Translations under genes and position numbers: made by a program
Shown here: one piece after another, positions 1 through 10,412 of the stretch
Numbering within the stretch: position 1 is the first letter of the stretch
Layout: each line of letters starts with the position of its first letter
Origin: Sphaerosporella brunnea
Lineage: Eukaryota; Ascomycota; Pezizomycetes; Pezizales; Pyronemataceae
Direction of reading: 5' to 3'
DNA: 64,000 nucleotides
Assembly: GCA_008704415.1 (NCBI GenBank)
Contig: VXIS01000230.1
Span: 1 to 64,000, forward strand
Notes under the pieces: model-generated
Databases searched by the model: none
What the model was told of the DNA's origin: nothing
The model's input: the letters and a program-made list of their open reading frames with translations, nothing else

Positions 1-266
1 CCGATTGCCACGTAAGGGTACCGAGCTTCTTTGACTAGCCAGGGATTATAGATAACCCCCACTCCAACTCGGACACTCTTCTGCAGCTATGGCGTGATTG
101 AACGCGTAAGCTTTGATGCCTAGAATGCCCTATTGAAGTGCCGCAGTAGCTATGACGTGATGACCAATTACCGAAGTGACTTTGGTACTTATCAAGTCTT
201 GTCACAGGTGCTCCCCTCATATACCCACCGGGTACGTTCCGGTATAACGATCGGGCGCAACGTGAT

Positions 267-322
267 GTGAGTTATTTTGTACCCTGGAAAAAACTATTTT
301 TCTATGGGAACCGGCAACTAAC
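267..322 (+). repeat. 56-bp direct repeat, copy 1
   Basis: This stretch (core gtaccctggaaaaaactatt) recurs almost identically at 419-474; the only clear differences lie in the T-run near the 5' side. The copies are separated by about 96 bp that contains a hairpin. Function is unknown; it could be part of a decayed element. Confidence 0.85.
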
Positions 323-358
323 CACTTTTTGCCATATAACTCATGGTGAATAACCTGT

Positions 359-392
359 GACAACTGCAAGGTGTTAGACCAACACAGTTGTC
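359..392. repeat. Small imperfect hairpin between the direct repeats
   Basis: GACAACTG (359-366) pairs with CAGTTGTC (385-392), and the inner GTGTT pairs with AACAC around a short loop. It lies between the two 56-bp repeats. There is no T-run consistent with a pol III terminator. Confidence 0.5.
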
Positions 393-418
393 ATTATTCA
401 TTTGTATGCGCACGAATG

Positions 419-474
419 GTGAGTTTTTTTGTACCCTGGAAAAAACTATTTTTCTATGGGAACCGGCAACTAAC
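419..474 (+). repeat. 56-bp direct repeat, copy 2
   Basis: Second copy of the repeat at 267-322, in the same orientation. Confidence 0.85.
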
Positions 475-1137
475 TTCACCATCGCCATTATGACGTAAGT
501 CTTGTAACTCTTAGGACACTTCCTAATAGAGTGGACTTATAGATGATTATACAGCCTCACTGTTGATAATCATCACCGTCAATAAACCGTTATGTAGCCC
601 TTAAGGTAATGTAGCCATAACTCGTAAGGGGGTACCAGAAATGGTACTGTGGGAGGTGGGTGTAACAGTTTGCTACTTAAAAAAGATTGACTTCGGCGCC
701 GGAAATTCTCATCGTACCGTGAAAATACGGTACTTAGTGAGGAATTGTACCCGCGTATGTAACGGGGAGGGTTGCGAGCAGGCCGGAGGAGGTCCAAGGT
801 ACTTGTATACGGATGGGGCAGACAAGAGACAGGAGCAGGATCTGAGAGGTGCTACGCACAGGGTGGTGAGTCCGGAAGCGGAAACAAAATGTATTCAATA
901 AGATATGAAGGTTCAGTATGTGCAGTGCTTGCGGGCATAGTGCTTGCAAGCGCCCTAGTAATATTCTATCCAGTTCATTTCACAATGATATTTTGGATAG
1001 AACATAATAAGATTTCCGGCGTCCTCTACCACCTTCTTCAATCCGGCTCCGCTGTCCCTTAAAATCTGGCTGTGCAGATAGGATAGGGGTCGCACAGCAG
1101 TTCCTGCCCTCCACTCCCTCAGCACATTTCGAGGTGC

Positions 1138-1926
1138 TTACAGCAATTACCCTAACACCAGGCCAAACTCAAGGCGGGGGATAGAAGAAATTAGACTTTA
1201 GGGTGGGGTAAAACTGCTAAGACACCGTGGAGACATGTGGCTGGTGACGTCTGCAGAGTACCTGAGCAAAGGCAGCCCAGCTTTCCTCCGCCCAGCGTTT
1301 CCATCACCAGGGTTCACCAGCGCTTCTGCCCCAAACAGCTGTTGAACGAGGTTTGTCGGAGGCGTCGCGGGAAGACCGAACATCCATGAGAACGCCCGGA
1401 CGAACCGCAAACAGAGAGGGAAAGAGATAGAACACACTCACCAGGGAGGTTGCGAGTTGCCTCTTGCGGGGGGCGGTGGCAGCAAAACGCCCATTGTTGG
1501 TTGCCATTGAAGGAAAGAGAGAACAGAAAGAGAGAAGAGCTATATCTACAAACAACCCCCCGATATCTTGAACCCCGAACCCATCGACCTCCTCAACCCT
1601 TCAAATTCAACGGCCAGCGCCATTGCACAACGGCTGCTCAAAAATATCACCGTTGGCAATATTGTTCCTCAAGTCCATCACGTAGTCTGTTGAGAAATCA
1701 AGTATCTCACACTTGTTGATCCAGGTTGTGAAATGGGTGGTTTTCCCCAGAGCAAACTGTTGCATCTTGGAGTGCGCGGAGCGTGGAAATGACGTACAAT
1801 CCCACAGCGGCGAGCGTGACCAGCCACACCACCCGCAGGCATCTGTGCAGTTTTACCCGACCCCAAAGTCTAATTTCTTCTATCCCCCACCCTGAGTTTG
1901 GCCTTGTGTTAGGGTAATTGCTGTAA
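1138..1926. mobile_element. Non-autonomous DNA element with long terminal inverted repeats
   Basis: The left end, starting TTACAGCAATTACCCTAACA at 1138, matches the reverse complement of the right end (finishing at 1926) for about 76 nt with few mismatches; weaker similarity continues to about 110 nt. The interior has no transposase-like frame, so this looks like a deletion derivative or MITE. I could not define a target-site duplication: the flanks are gaggtgc on the left and ctcgctt on the right. The family is unknown. Confidence 0.7.
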
Positions 1927-2215
1927 CTCGCTTCGTTTTTTTGGCTGTGGTTTGGATTTGGGCTACTGCACTGTAGAAGCAAGTCTTGTGGTTTGCGGTC
2001 AGTTCAGGCTCACCGTCTATCCACAAGCCACGCTCCCGTAAGACTCGTTCTATTCCCTTAGCCACCGCTTCACCGGCTCGGCGATTTGCTGTGATGCAGG
2101 CTCGGCCTCAGCGAGACGTCTGCGCTTGGCACCAATAGCTCTCTAGCTTCTCGTGATCGGATAAGTCTCTTACTTGGTCTCTCCATTGCTGTTGATGGTT
2201 GCGGCTGTATGTATT

Positions 2216-2274
2216 TGCAAGAGTTTGGGGCCAGCGACCGGGAGCTGGGGGCTGTAGTTGCAAGAGTTTGGGGC
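2216..2274 (+). repeat. Spaced 18-bp direct repeat
   Basis: The string ttgcaagagtttggggcc occurs twice about 40 bp apart, the copies separated by a G-rich spacer. No gene was recognised nearby. Confidence 0.6.
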
Positions 2275-2941
2275 CGGGGACAGCCAACAGTGTCATGGTG
2301 AAAGCGTCCCAATGCTCCAGCCCGAGCTCGCTGTTCAAAGGCAGCTGGTGGCGGATGGCGCCTGGCCATAGCACAGCCGTGATTGTTTTGGGTGGTCCAA
2401 GCTTTTCAATGGGCTTGCGAGATTGCGCAACCGGTGGAAGCTCGCGCCTTACTTTTATAGAGCGCATCTTGTTTAGTGGACGCAAGACCGGCTTCCTCAG
2501 AGTTCTCACTCGCTCACCACTGCATTGATTATCGTCAACATCTCCACCAACGGAGCCCGCCGAACTGCTGGTTTCAAGCCGCCTGCACTACAACGACATC
2601 CTGTCACAATAATCCTTGTCTTCTTTCTCTTACTGTCACGCTTTTCCTTCGCCCGCCCGCTCACGAATCCCCTTGGTGTACTCATTCACATGGTGCGATG
2701 TCATTCATCTCTTTCCTTAGAGGAGCCCTAGGCCCTAGCAGTCGGCTCTGCCGAAGGGGTAGCACAGTCTCTTCTCTCTTATATATGTCATGGCCACCTT
2801 TGGCCGAATACAATATGATTAAAACAAAAAAGTGTGCATGAAGGCGCAGGATCAACAGGGCTGCAGGGTTTACAAAGCCGCTATTATAGTTGGCCCGCCA
2901 ACGTCAAAATCAACATCAACATCAAAATCCTCAACCACTTC

Positions 2942-3975
2942 ATGCATACGCAAACCGCGCCGCCATCTTTTGATAGCATCTATAACTTCCGCGATCTGGG
3001 GGCCAGTATTAATGCGCATCTAGGCACTGCGTAAGCCCACCGTGTCCATGTGTAAATGAATGACTTCCCAGGGCTTATCAATGCATACATAGACTGCTTA
3101 AAGAGGGCCTTCTTTTCCGGTCCGGCCGTCTCGGTTTGTCGCCGCCTGTATCATCTGAGATAGACGTGGAAGCTGAGATTGATAACCCGGTCTGTATCCA
3201 AGATGATGCCACCGCATCCGACCGCCAAAAACTGGTAGAAACATACAAGTTGGCAACAGTGGTGGACTTGCGGACCAAGTTCGTCTCCCCACCGTCCATC
3301 TTGTATCAGTTCTAACCATCCAACTCCAGATCCGAGCACATCCGCAAAGCGCAACTCGCCGCGCAATCGGGGACCACATCCAGCGCGGAAACATCGCCAC
3401 CATGGAAAACAGTCCGCATCAACTTCCTCAGCCGCGCCTTCGAGCTGCATCTCCTCCTTTTCCTCCCGTGGTATAAGCTCCTCTATTTCCTGCTGCTGAC
3501 GCTGCTGGGCCTCCGCATTCCCGCTGTCCGTGTCATCGCCTCCAACGTGATCTGCAAGAAGGGCTTGACTGGTATAACGCTCGACTCCCTCCGCTATTGC
3601 CAACCGGAGATCCTACAGGCGCTTGAGATCCTGAGTCAAGAGACTGAGTACCCGGTGCTGGTACATTGTACCCAGGGGAAGGATAGGACGGGGTTGCTCG
3701 CGGTGCTGGTGTGTGTGGTGCTTGAGGTGCCCCTGGAGGCGGTGGTGGCGGATTATGTAGCCTCGAATGAGGGATTGAGACCCGTTAGGGAGCAGATGTG
3801 GAGGGAGGCGAAGGATGTGGGCCTGGACGAGGACTATTTGAAGGCGCCAGAAAAGTTGGTGGCTGAGGTTGTGAAGTTTTTAGAGGCGGAGTTTGGGGGC
3901 GTGGAGGCGTATCTGGATGGTATTGGGTTTGGGAAGGCGAAGAGGGAGGACTTGAGGAGGCTTTTGGTGGCGTGA
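2942..3975 (+). CDS. Tyrosine/dual-specificity protein phosphatase, Y_phosphatase3-type
   Basis: Three exons are proposed: 2942-3030, 3093-3278 and 3330-3975, giving about 306 aa. Phases match at both junctions. The introns have donors GTAAGC and GTTCGT, and the second has a TCTAAC branch site. The product carries the family signatures in order: NFRDLG near the N-terminus, LLFRSGRLG, TVVDLRTK, and the P-loop HCTQGKDRTG (CX5R, encoded at about 3664-3693), where Cys is the nucleophile and Arg binds phosphate. A hydrophobic Leu-rich stretch (about 3440-3520) precedes the P-loop and could be membrane-associated. The frame is also open upstream to an ATG at 2834, so the start is uncertain. The substrate cannot be told; lipid or protein phosphate are both possible in this superfamily. 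It converges with BRF1. Confidence 0.82.
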
Positions 3976-4326
3976 AAGGAGTTGGGCGACCCCTGGGGTG
4001 GATTCTTCGACCAGATACCCAGTGAGTTTTGAACGGGAGAGTGGTTTTTGCTGTTGAGATGAGAACCTGCAAATTCACCGGCCTCTTATCTTATCGCATC
4101 ATCACTATCTTTACGATATCGCGATTTGCATTGGAATTAGTTTGAAACTTTGAATGCATAAAGAGGAAAAGCATGACAGTAGCTGTGGTAACTGAGATCA
4201 ATGCCGTACACGCACGCACGCATATGCCAAATCACGGGCAAAACACAAACATCAAAAAAAACACCACAAATGAGTAATATCCCCCCCACAATACGCCAGC
4301 TGTGCACAAATGAAACCACTTCCCCT

Positions 4327-6143
4327 CTAATCCTCAAACAATCCCTCGATAGCCTTGTAGTTAATCTTCTTCGAGTACGCTCTGCGCTTCAACATCCGAG
4401 TTGCGCTCTCAGCGGGGCTGGCCGCGAGGTCAGGAGCAGAAGAATCACGTGGTTTGTTCTTCTTTCTCTTTCTCTGGTTCTTGACGATACCATTCCTCGC
4501 ATCCGCCAGAGTCTTCAGCCTCTTGATCTCCTGATCGCGGATCCAGTCTTTATTGAACTCGGTCCAGACACGCTCTTTGATCTCGACTTCCTGGTCGTTA
4601 AGGATAGCACCCTGAACTTCCCAGTCGTCGTCGACGTCGTGAAGATTGTCAGGGTCGTCCGAGACAACGCCTTTAGGGAGAGCGGCGAGCGCCGCCTCGT
4701 GGGCTTGCCGGAGCTCCTCTACGATCGCAGAGCTGCTCTGGTCGTTGACGAGACTTGAGATTTCCGATTCGATGGTGGCTTCGATGATGGAGTTGGATTG
4801 CTCGTCGGGAATGAAGATGCCGGCAGCTTTGGCTTTGGCCTCTTGCTTTTCCTTTTCTTTATCTAGCTCGGTCTGCGCGGGCTGTTTGTCTTTATCGGAT
4901 TCTGGGGTATCGATGGACTGTTTGTCTTTGTCGGATTCTGGAGCTTTGGCAGCGGCTTCGGTGGATGGGGGTGTGGGTAAAGGAGCTTCGCCTTCCATCG
5001 AGATGAGGGCGGGATCGACAGGGATCTCGGGAACGACAAAGCCGTCCTTATCCCTCCTGACCTCCTTTCCCTTCACTCTCTTAGGATCCGGCTCCACAGC
5101 CGCCGTGTCCTCGGGATCATCAATGACCTCTCCATCGTCATTGACCTGCCTGACCCTCTTTCTCTTCTTCTTCTTGGGACCAAAACTTGGTGGGTCATGT
5201 TCTTGCTCCAACCACATACTCCTGAACTCCTGGACGGTAAGGTTACCGCTGTTGGTCTCCTTAAACTCTTGCAATCGCTTGTTGATCGTCAAGTCTGCCA
5301 CCTTGACAACGTACACCACCTCGCGCACACTGCGGCGGAAGTTGTTCATGCGGGCGGCAAGGATGAGGGCTGCACCGCAGATACCGGAGGGGCGACGTCC
5401 CTGCACCATCCAGTCTCGGTTCATGCGCTTGATGAGTCTCAGCGCGTCCTGGGCGACCTTAAACTGGTCGTTTCCGAACTCGAGGTGTTTGGCGAAGCGG
5501 TGGACGTAGACCGCCGGGTCAATGTTGGGGATGTGCAGCTGGAAAGCAGCCACCATTTTCAGGTACGTCTGGCCTAACGTGAACACGTTGATCTGGAGGA
5601 CGTCCGAGAAGTCGATCAACATGTGGGAAGAGCGCTCCATGCGGCATGCGATATAAAGGCAGCACGCGATGACATATTGGGATTTTCGGCCTCGGGTGAA
5701 GTTATTTGTGATGGCGAGAGTGAACCAGCGCTGCGCTTGGTCGATGAAGTGTTCGGGGCAATGCAGGATCACCGCGAGCTGTGCCATCCGCCGGCGCGCT
5801 GTTCGCAGGAGCCAAAGTCAGAAAATTGTCACGAGTGGTCGCGCGAAACGCGAAAAAACGTGACGGCGTGAGACCGCGACTCACCATCCGCGATAGTCGC
5901 TTCCCTCGCCTCAATGCTAGTTCCGCTACGATATCGGCCGCCAGTCGATGCGTGCGTCTGCCCAGCGCCGACAAAACTTCCTTGGACGGTTGCGGCGCCG
6001 GCACTGTTTTCGCCAAAGGAAATTTCCGAGACGATGTGCGACTCGTTGACGACGGTACCGCAGTTGGTGCACACAACTTGACCCGAGGAATCATCGAAGT
6101 CGGCGGGATTCGAACAGCCACAGTTCGGGCATGTGGACGGCAT
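4327..6143 (-). CDS. BRF1: TFIIIB subunit Brf1 (TFIIB-related factor)
   Basis: Pol III initiation factor that bridges TFIIIC, TBP and RNA polymerase III at tRNA and 5S genes. Exons are 6143-5885 and 5798-4327 on the minus strand (donor GTGAGT, acceptor aacAG, phase 1), encoding about 576 aa. The N-terminus has a TFIIB-type zinc ribbon (CPNCG ... CTNCG). After the splice come two cyclin-like repeats, with QRWFTLA and GRKSQYVIACCLYIACR as landmarks, then an acidic and Lys-rich linker. The C-terminal Brf1-homology block contains KERVWTEFNKDWI. The true ATG is at 6143: an in-frame TAG lies four codons upstream of it. The start-codon region carries a tRNA-like A-box/B-box pair (see findings). BRF1 is divergent from PRS. 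Confidence 0.93.
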
Positions 6144-6160
6144 GGTTACCAACTAGGCTA
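6106..6160 (-). promoter_or_regulatory. Pol III A-box/B-box-like pair over the BRF1 start codon
   Basis: On the minus strand, TAGCCTAGTTGG (6160-6149) fits the A-box consensus TRGYNNAGTNGG, and TGTTCGAATCC (6116-6106) matches 10 of 11 positions of the B-box GGTTCGANTCC. The 32 nt between them equals the A-to-B spacing of an intronless tRNA. No cloverleaf or acceptor stem can be drawn and no T4 terminator follows, so this is not a tRNA gene. The B-box also encodes part of the zinc ribbon. TFIIIC binding is inference. Confidence 0.4.
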
Positions 6161-6569
6161 TGCGGGCAAAAGTGGCGAACGGGGTTCTCGGGCTGAGAGG
6201 TGGAATGTATTTGGTAGTATTGGTTATTTGGAGGAGGGGTATGCGTGGTAGTCGTGTTGGTGGGGGGTGGTGGGTGGTGGTATCGGTTGGTGGGAGAAGT
6301 CGAGGAGGGGTAGATTAGATGAGCAAGCGAGCTTTGGGTTTTCTTTATCCACTCCACTACCCGGCGAATGTTGATCAATGCCCCTCCCCCGCGAACTAGT
6401 TTTTTAACCTCGCCGCCGCCATCCCCCAATTCTTGCTTGTTGCATCCAGACCCCTTATCTATATTCAGTAGTTATACTTAACTACATACCGCCGCCGCCG
6501 CCAAAATCCCTCCAACTGTCGCGGCGCAACAAAAATCCTCCAAAGCTTCCTCATCCTCTACTCAACTCG
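6144..6569. promoter_or_regulatory. Shared BRF1/PRS divergent promoter region
   Basis: About 425 bp separate the two start codons. It contains a T/G-rich stretch on the BRF1 side (GGTGGT runs near 6250-6290) and a CCGCCGCCGCCG run just before the PRS leader. I see no clear TATA box. Confidence 0.5.
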
Positions 6570-7728
6570 ATGTCGTCTAATTCGATCAAACTCCTCACGG
6601 GCAACTCCCACCCCGAGCTCGCGAAGCGAGTCGCCGACCGGTATTCCACACCTCTCCCGTATGCTATGGCCGGCTACTGACGCCCCCAGTCTCGGCGTCG
6701 AGCTTCTCGACATGAGCGTGTTCAAATACAGCAACCAAGAGACTTCCGTCATAATGCGAGAATCGGTGCGGGACGAAGACGTATTCATCTTGCAGACGAC
6801 GTGCCCGGGCGAGGATCTGAACGACCACCTTATGGAGCTCCTGATCATCGCGAAAGCCTGCAAGACGGCATCTGCGCGGCGTATCACCGCCATCATGCCG
6901 AACTTCCCATATGCGCGGCAGGACAAGAAGGATAAATCGCGTGCTCCGATCAGTGCCAAGCTCGTCGCAAACATGATCCAGAGGAGTGGCTGCGATCATG
7001 TGATTACGATGGATCTCCATGCTAGCCAAATACAGGGCTTTTTCGATGTGCCGGTGGACAAGTAAGTTCTTGTCCTGGAGAGGAGTGGTGACAGTATCCC
7101 GGGGGAGGGGGGGGGGGGAGAGAGAGCTGATGAACCGCTGGAATAGCCTCTACGCTGAACCGCTTACCCTCCGTTACATCCGCGAGAACTTCGACTACAA
7201 GAACGCCGTCATCGTCTCCCCCGACGCCGGTGGAGCCAAGCGCGCCACGGCTCTGGCAGACAGACTAGATCTAAACTTCGCCTTGATCCACAAAGAGCGT
7301 TCCCGGCCGAACGAGGTGTCGCGTATGACGCTTGTCGGCGATGTCAAAGACAAGATCGCGATCTTGGTTGACGACATGGCAGATACCTGTGGTACCCTCT
7401 GCAAGGCGGCGGATGTGCTCATGGAGAGCGGAGCGAAGGAGGTTGTTGCCATTGTGACTCATGGAATCCTCAGTGGTGATGCCTGTGAAAAGGTGTCGAA
7501 CTCGAAGCTGAGCAGGCTGGTGGTTACCGATACCGTTCCTCACGAGGACAAGAAGAAGAGATGTCCCAAGATTGATACCATTGATGTTGCGCCAACGGTG
7601 TGTTCCATTTCTTGTGGCATTTGTGTGAGAGTGCCGATTGCTAACGGGTGATATAGATTGCTGAGGCGTGCAGGCGGACGCATAACGGCGAGAGCGTGTC
7701 TTTCCTTTTCAGCCACGTGATGGTATAG
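6570..7728 (+). CDS. PRS: Ribose-phosphate pyrophosphokinase (PRPP synthetase)
   Basis: Makes PRPP from ribose 5-phosphate and ATP for purine, pyrimidine, His and Trp synthesis in the cytosol. Exons are 6570-6640, 6690-7061, 7147-7597 and 7657-7728, with consistent phases and about 321 aa, the length of eukaryotic PRPS. Landmarks are FKYSNQET, the ATP-binding loop [19 protein letters not shown], the catalytic-flap region [13 protein letters not shown], the signature [10 protein letters not shown], and the PRPP-binding loop [10 protein letters not shown]; the C-terminus contains [10 protein letters not shown]. The protein lacks the long insertion that some fungal paralogues carry. Intron 2 contains a 12-13-nt G run. 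Which PRS paralogue this is cannot be settled from one locus. Confidence 0.95.
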
Positions 7729-8062
7729 GGTACCGATGGGACCAGTCACTGGGTTGAATTCGGATAGCGATGGAGGAGCGTTTGGGGGAATCAATGATAA
7801 TGATGAGATGAGAAAAAAAAAGGGCTGGGTTCACAAAAATCGGCATGCATTGTATACCTCTAGGGATATTCAGGGTCCGGAGTTCACGGGATGAAATAGA
7901 TCTCTACTTACTTACATACGATATCATCAATGACTGCGCTGGTGATTGGCGCTTCTTCATGAATAATCACTCAAGGTAGACGCTGGCTGGTATCCGCTTT
8001 TATTAACAGTCAAATCTAAACAAACACAAATAAACCAACGCACCCGTCCCATATTATTATTT

Positions 8063-9466
8063 TTACCTCGAAGCCCCCGCCGTCGTCGCTGTAGCCGCCG
8101 AACCCTCCACCTCGAAGACCAACGACACAGCATCATCACCCGCAGTAATGATCCTCTCCTTGGTCTGAACAAAACCCAGAATGCCACCCTCTCCCTCAGA
8201 GCCGTTACCGCCCAGATGTCCCTTCAAGCAAGCAACCTCAACACCTGCACGTGCATCCCACCGTCTCAGGGTACCGTCGATACCACACGACGTGAGCATC
8301 CACCCATCCTGCGGGCCCAATCCCGCCACGAACTCGACCTTGACGACGGAATCGACGTGGCCCTCCAGCATCTTTCTGACCGCATATCCACGCGCAGCAT
8401 CGTACAGTCCTATCTTTCCGTCAACGGATCCCGAGGCCAGGAGCGGCACAGAGGGATGGAACGACAAGCTCTCGACAGACTCGGAGTGTGTGCTGATCGC
8501 CGCGATGATCTGGCCCGCCTGTCCCCCACCAGTGGAACCACCACCACCGGCCTGCGGCCGTGCAGCAGTCCGCTTTCCACCTGCTACCGCTGCCGCTGCG
8601 TCCACGGGAAGACCGACGACACGGATCTCGCCGCTAGCACCACCGACTGCGGCCACCGCGCCACTCGGGGACACGGCAACGGAGTATAAACCGCCCTCAA
8701 TAGCGAAGCGCTGGTCCTGCGCCGTGAGTGCAACCACCGACTGGCCGGAGTTCGTGTCCCAGGCGTAGAAACTGCCGTCCTCGGAGACGGTACACAGCAG
8801 CGCGCCGGACTTTGTGAACGTACCCGCGGTGCAGGATGCGGTGTGGGAGTAGAGCACGTGCCGGATGTTGAGGGCGTTGTTGTCGACATCGTAGAGCCAG
8901 ACGGAGCCCTCGTTCGTTCCAACGGCGATCAGCGGCTCGGTGGGGTGCGAGGCGATCCAGACTATTTCCTCCACCTCCTGCGCCGAGTCGACCCTTTTCC
9001 ACGCCGCGGCAGCAGAAAACAGCTGCAGCTGTCCATCAAGTCCTCCGGTGACTGCAAACTCGCCGTTCGGTGCGGTGAATGCAGTCGCGCTCACAGAGTC
9101 CTTGTGAGCTTCGAGTTTCCGGATCATGCGGCACTCGCGCGGGGTGACGGCGGCGTCGGTGGCATTGGCCGCGGCTGAGGTCCAGATGTAGGCGACGTCG
9201 TCACCGCCTCCGGTCAGGAATAGCGATGGGTTCGAGGGGTGCGCGCTGATGCTGAAAATGCTGCTGCTATGGCCGTCGAAGTATGCGCTCGAGTCGTTGC
9301 TGACCGTCATCTCAACGTCTTCGTCGCCCATGCCGTCGTCCCCGTCGTCGTCGCTCTCCATGGGGTGGTCTTCTTCGTCGTCGTCTGGGATGATTTCGGC
9401 GACTTCGGCGAGGTCGAGGGCGTCGGGATCATGTTCTTCCGCTGTGGGGTTGGGAGGATTCACCAT
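8063..9466 (-). CDS. SQT1: WD40 ribosome-assembly chaperone Sqt1 (AAMP-like)
   Basis: An intronless frame of 467 aa. Sqt1 is the dedicated chaperone of ribosomal protein uL16 (Rpl10) in cytoplasmic 60S maturation. The N-terminus is strongly acidic (DDDEEDHPMESDDDGDDG), as in Sqt1/AAMP, followed by WD repeats with motifs such as LTGGGDDVAYIW, VTGGLDGQLQLF and ASGSVDGKIGLYD. The acidic tail followed by a full-length propeller is why I chose Sqt1 over other WD40 proteins. It is divergent from CIA2, with a 308-bp gap. Confidence 0.85.
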   Translation of the reverse strand: MVNPPNPTAEEHDPDALDLAEVAEIIPDDDEEDHPMESDDDGDDGMGDEDVEMTVSNDSSAYFDGHSSSIFSISAHPSNPSLFLTGGGDDVAYIWTSAAANATDAAVTPRECRMIRKLEAHKDSVSATAFTAPNGEFAVTGGLDGQLQLFSAAAAWKRVDSAQEVEEIVWIASHPTEPLIAVGTNEGSVWLYDVDNNALNIRHVLYSHTASCTAGTFTKSGALLCTVSEDGSFYAWDTNSGQSVVALTAQDQRFAIEGGLYSVAVSPSGAVAAVGGASGEIRVVGLPVDAAAAVAGGKRTAARPQAGGGGSTGGGQAGQIIAAISTHSESVESLSFHPSVPLLASGSVDGKIGLYDAARGYAVRKMLEGHVDSVVKVEFVAGLGPQDGWMLTSCGIDGTLRRWDARAGVEVACLKGHLGGNGSEGEGGILGFVQTKERIITAGDDAVSLVFEVEGSAATATTAGASR

Positions 9467-9774
9467 TGTTGTGGGTATTCTTCACGGAACGAGATCTGCG
9501 GTTCGAAGGAAACTGCAGAATAAAAGATCAATATTTGAAGGCCGAATTGCGAGAGAGAGCGCGTATTTGTAAGGCGCACAGTATGAGGTATGAATGAGTG
9601 CAAGTGAGTGAGGAGTGCAGCTGTGGTTGGATGGTTGTGCGGAGAGTGAAATTCTGAATTTGTAAGATGGCGGGGCACGTTAAAAAAAAACGTGTGGGGC
9701 AACAACGCAACGGAGCTTACCGCCACCCAAGCAACCTTCGTCCTCCAACTACATCATCTCTCACCACAGCAGCA
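9467..9774. promoter_or_regulatory. Shared SQT1/CIA2 divergent promoter region
   Basis: 308 bp between start codons; no strong core element is visible apart from an A9 run near 9681. Confidence 0.45.
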
Positions 9775-10412
9775 ATGGAGAACCTTCAAAATGCCAACCC
9801 CACAATACTCAACCTTTCCGACCTGCCCACGCGGAAGCCGACCGCATCTACCAAGCCCAAGAGCGCCCTCACGTCCCTTGCGCCCTCCTACGCCAACGAC
9901 CCATTCGCGCCGTCCTCCGTCCCCGAGCTGGTCTCGGACGACTCAGAAGACGACGACTCCGTAGTCGAAAGCATCGATGCGCAGGAAATCTACGGTACGC
10001 TCTCTCCCCCTCGCTACCCACTGCCGAATCCCCTGCTAACAACATCACAGACCTAGTATCGACCATGTGCGACCCGGAGCACCCAATCACGCTGGGCGAG
10101 CTGGCGGTCGTCAACCTGGACCACATCACTGTCCAGGACGATCCCGAGGAGTTGACGGGCCTGATAACGCTCGAGTTTACACCCACGATCACGCACTGCC
10201 ACCTCGCCACCGTGATCGGGCTGGGACTCGTGGTGCGGCTGCAGCAGGCGCTGCCGCCCCGGTTCCGGATCGACGTGAGGTGCCGCGAGGGCACGCACAC
10301 CACCGATCGGCAGCTGAACAAGCAGCTGGCGGATAAGGAGCGGGTTATGAGTGCGTTGGAGAATGAGACGTTGATGGGGTTGGTGGGCAAGATGATCGAG
10401 ACTTGCAAGTGA
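9775..10412 (+). CDS. CIA2: MIP18/CIA2-family cytosolic Fe-S targeting protein
   Basis: Component of the CIA targeting complex (Cia1-Cia2-Mms19), which delivers Fe-S clusters to nuclear and cytosolic apoproteins. Exons are 9775-9994 and 10051-10412 (donor GTACGC, acceptor cacAG, phase 1), encoding about 193 aa. The N-terminal ~70 residues are disordered and acidic (SDDSEDDDSVVES). The MIP18 (DUF59) fold follows: IYDLVSTMCDPEHPITLGEL, then FTPTITHCHLATVIGL, which includes the reactive Cys of the family, and VRCREGTHTTDRQLNKQL. Another CIA complex gene, CIA1, lies at 46.7 kb. Confidence 0.93.

Larger units (their letters stand above)
1..2800. other. Gene-free, repeat-bearing left end
   Basis: I find no convincing coding exon here. 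Open frames are short (up to about 130 codons), overlap on both strands, and show no recognisable domain. The stretch holds two 56-bp direct repeats, a small hairpin (359-392), a 0.8-kb terminal-inverted-repeat element (1138-1926), a spaced 18-bp repeat near 2216-2274, and a segment (about 671-720) resembling 48788-48826. A TATA-like tatatat near 2781 may belong to the phosphatase gene downstream. Confidence 0.6.

Noticed and set aside
1..600. Subtelomeric or telomeric origin of the left end
   Set aside because: No TTAGGG array, and the region continues directly into housekeeping genes.
4646..5509. 287-codon frame opposite BRF1
   Set aside because: Ser/Leu-rich shadow of the acidic BRF1 linker on the other strand.
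6106..6167. tRNA gene on the minus strand at the BRF1 start
   Set aside because: A- and B-boxes fit, but no acceptor, D or anticodon stem can be formed, and the region codes for the BRF1 zinc ribbon.
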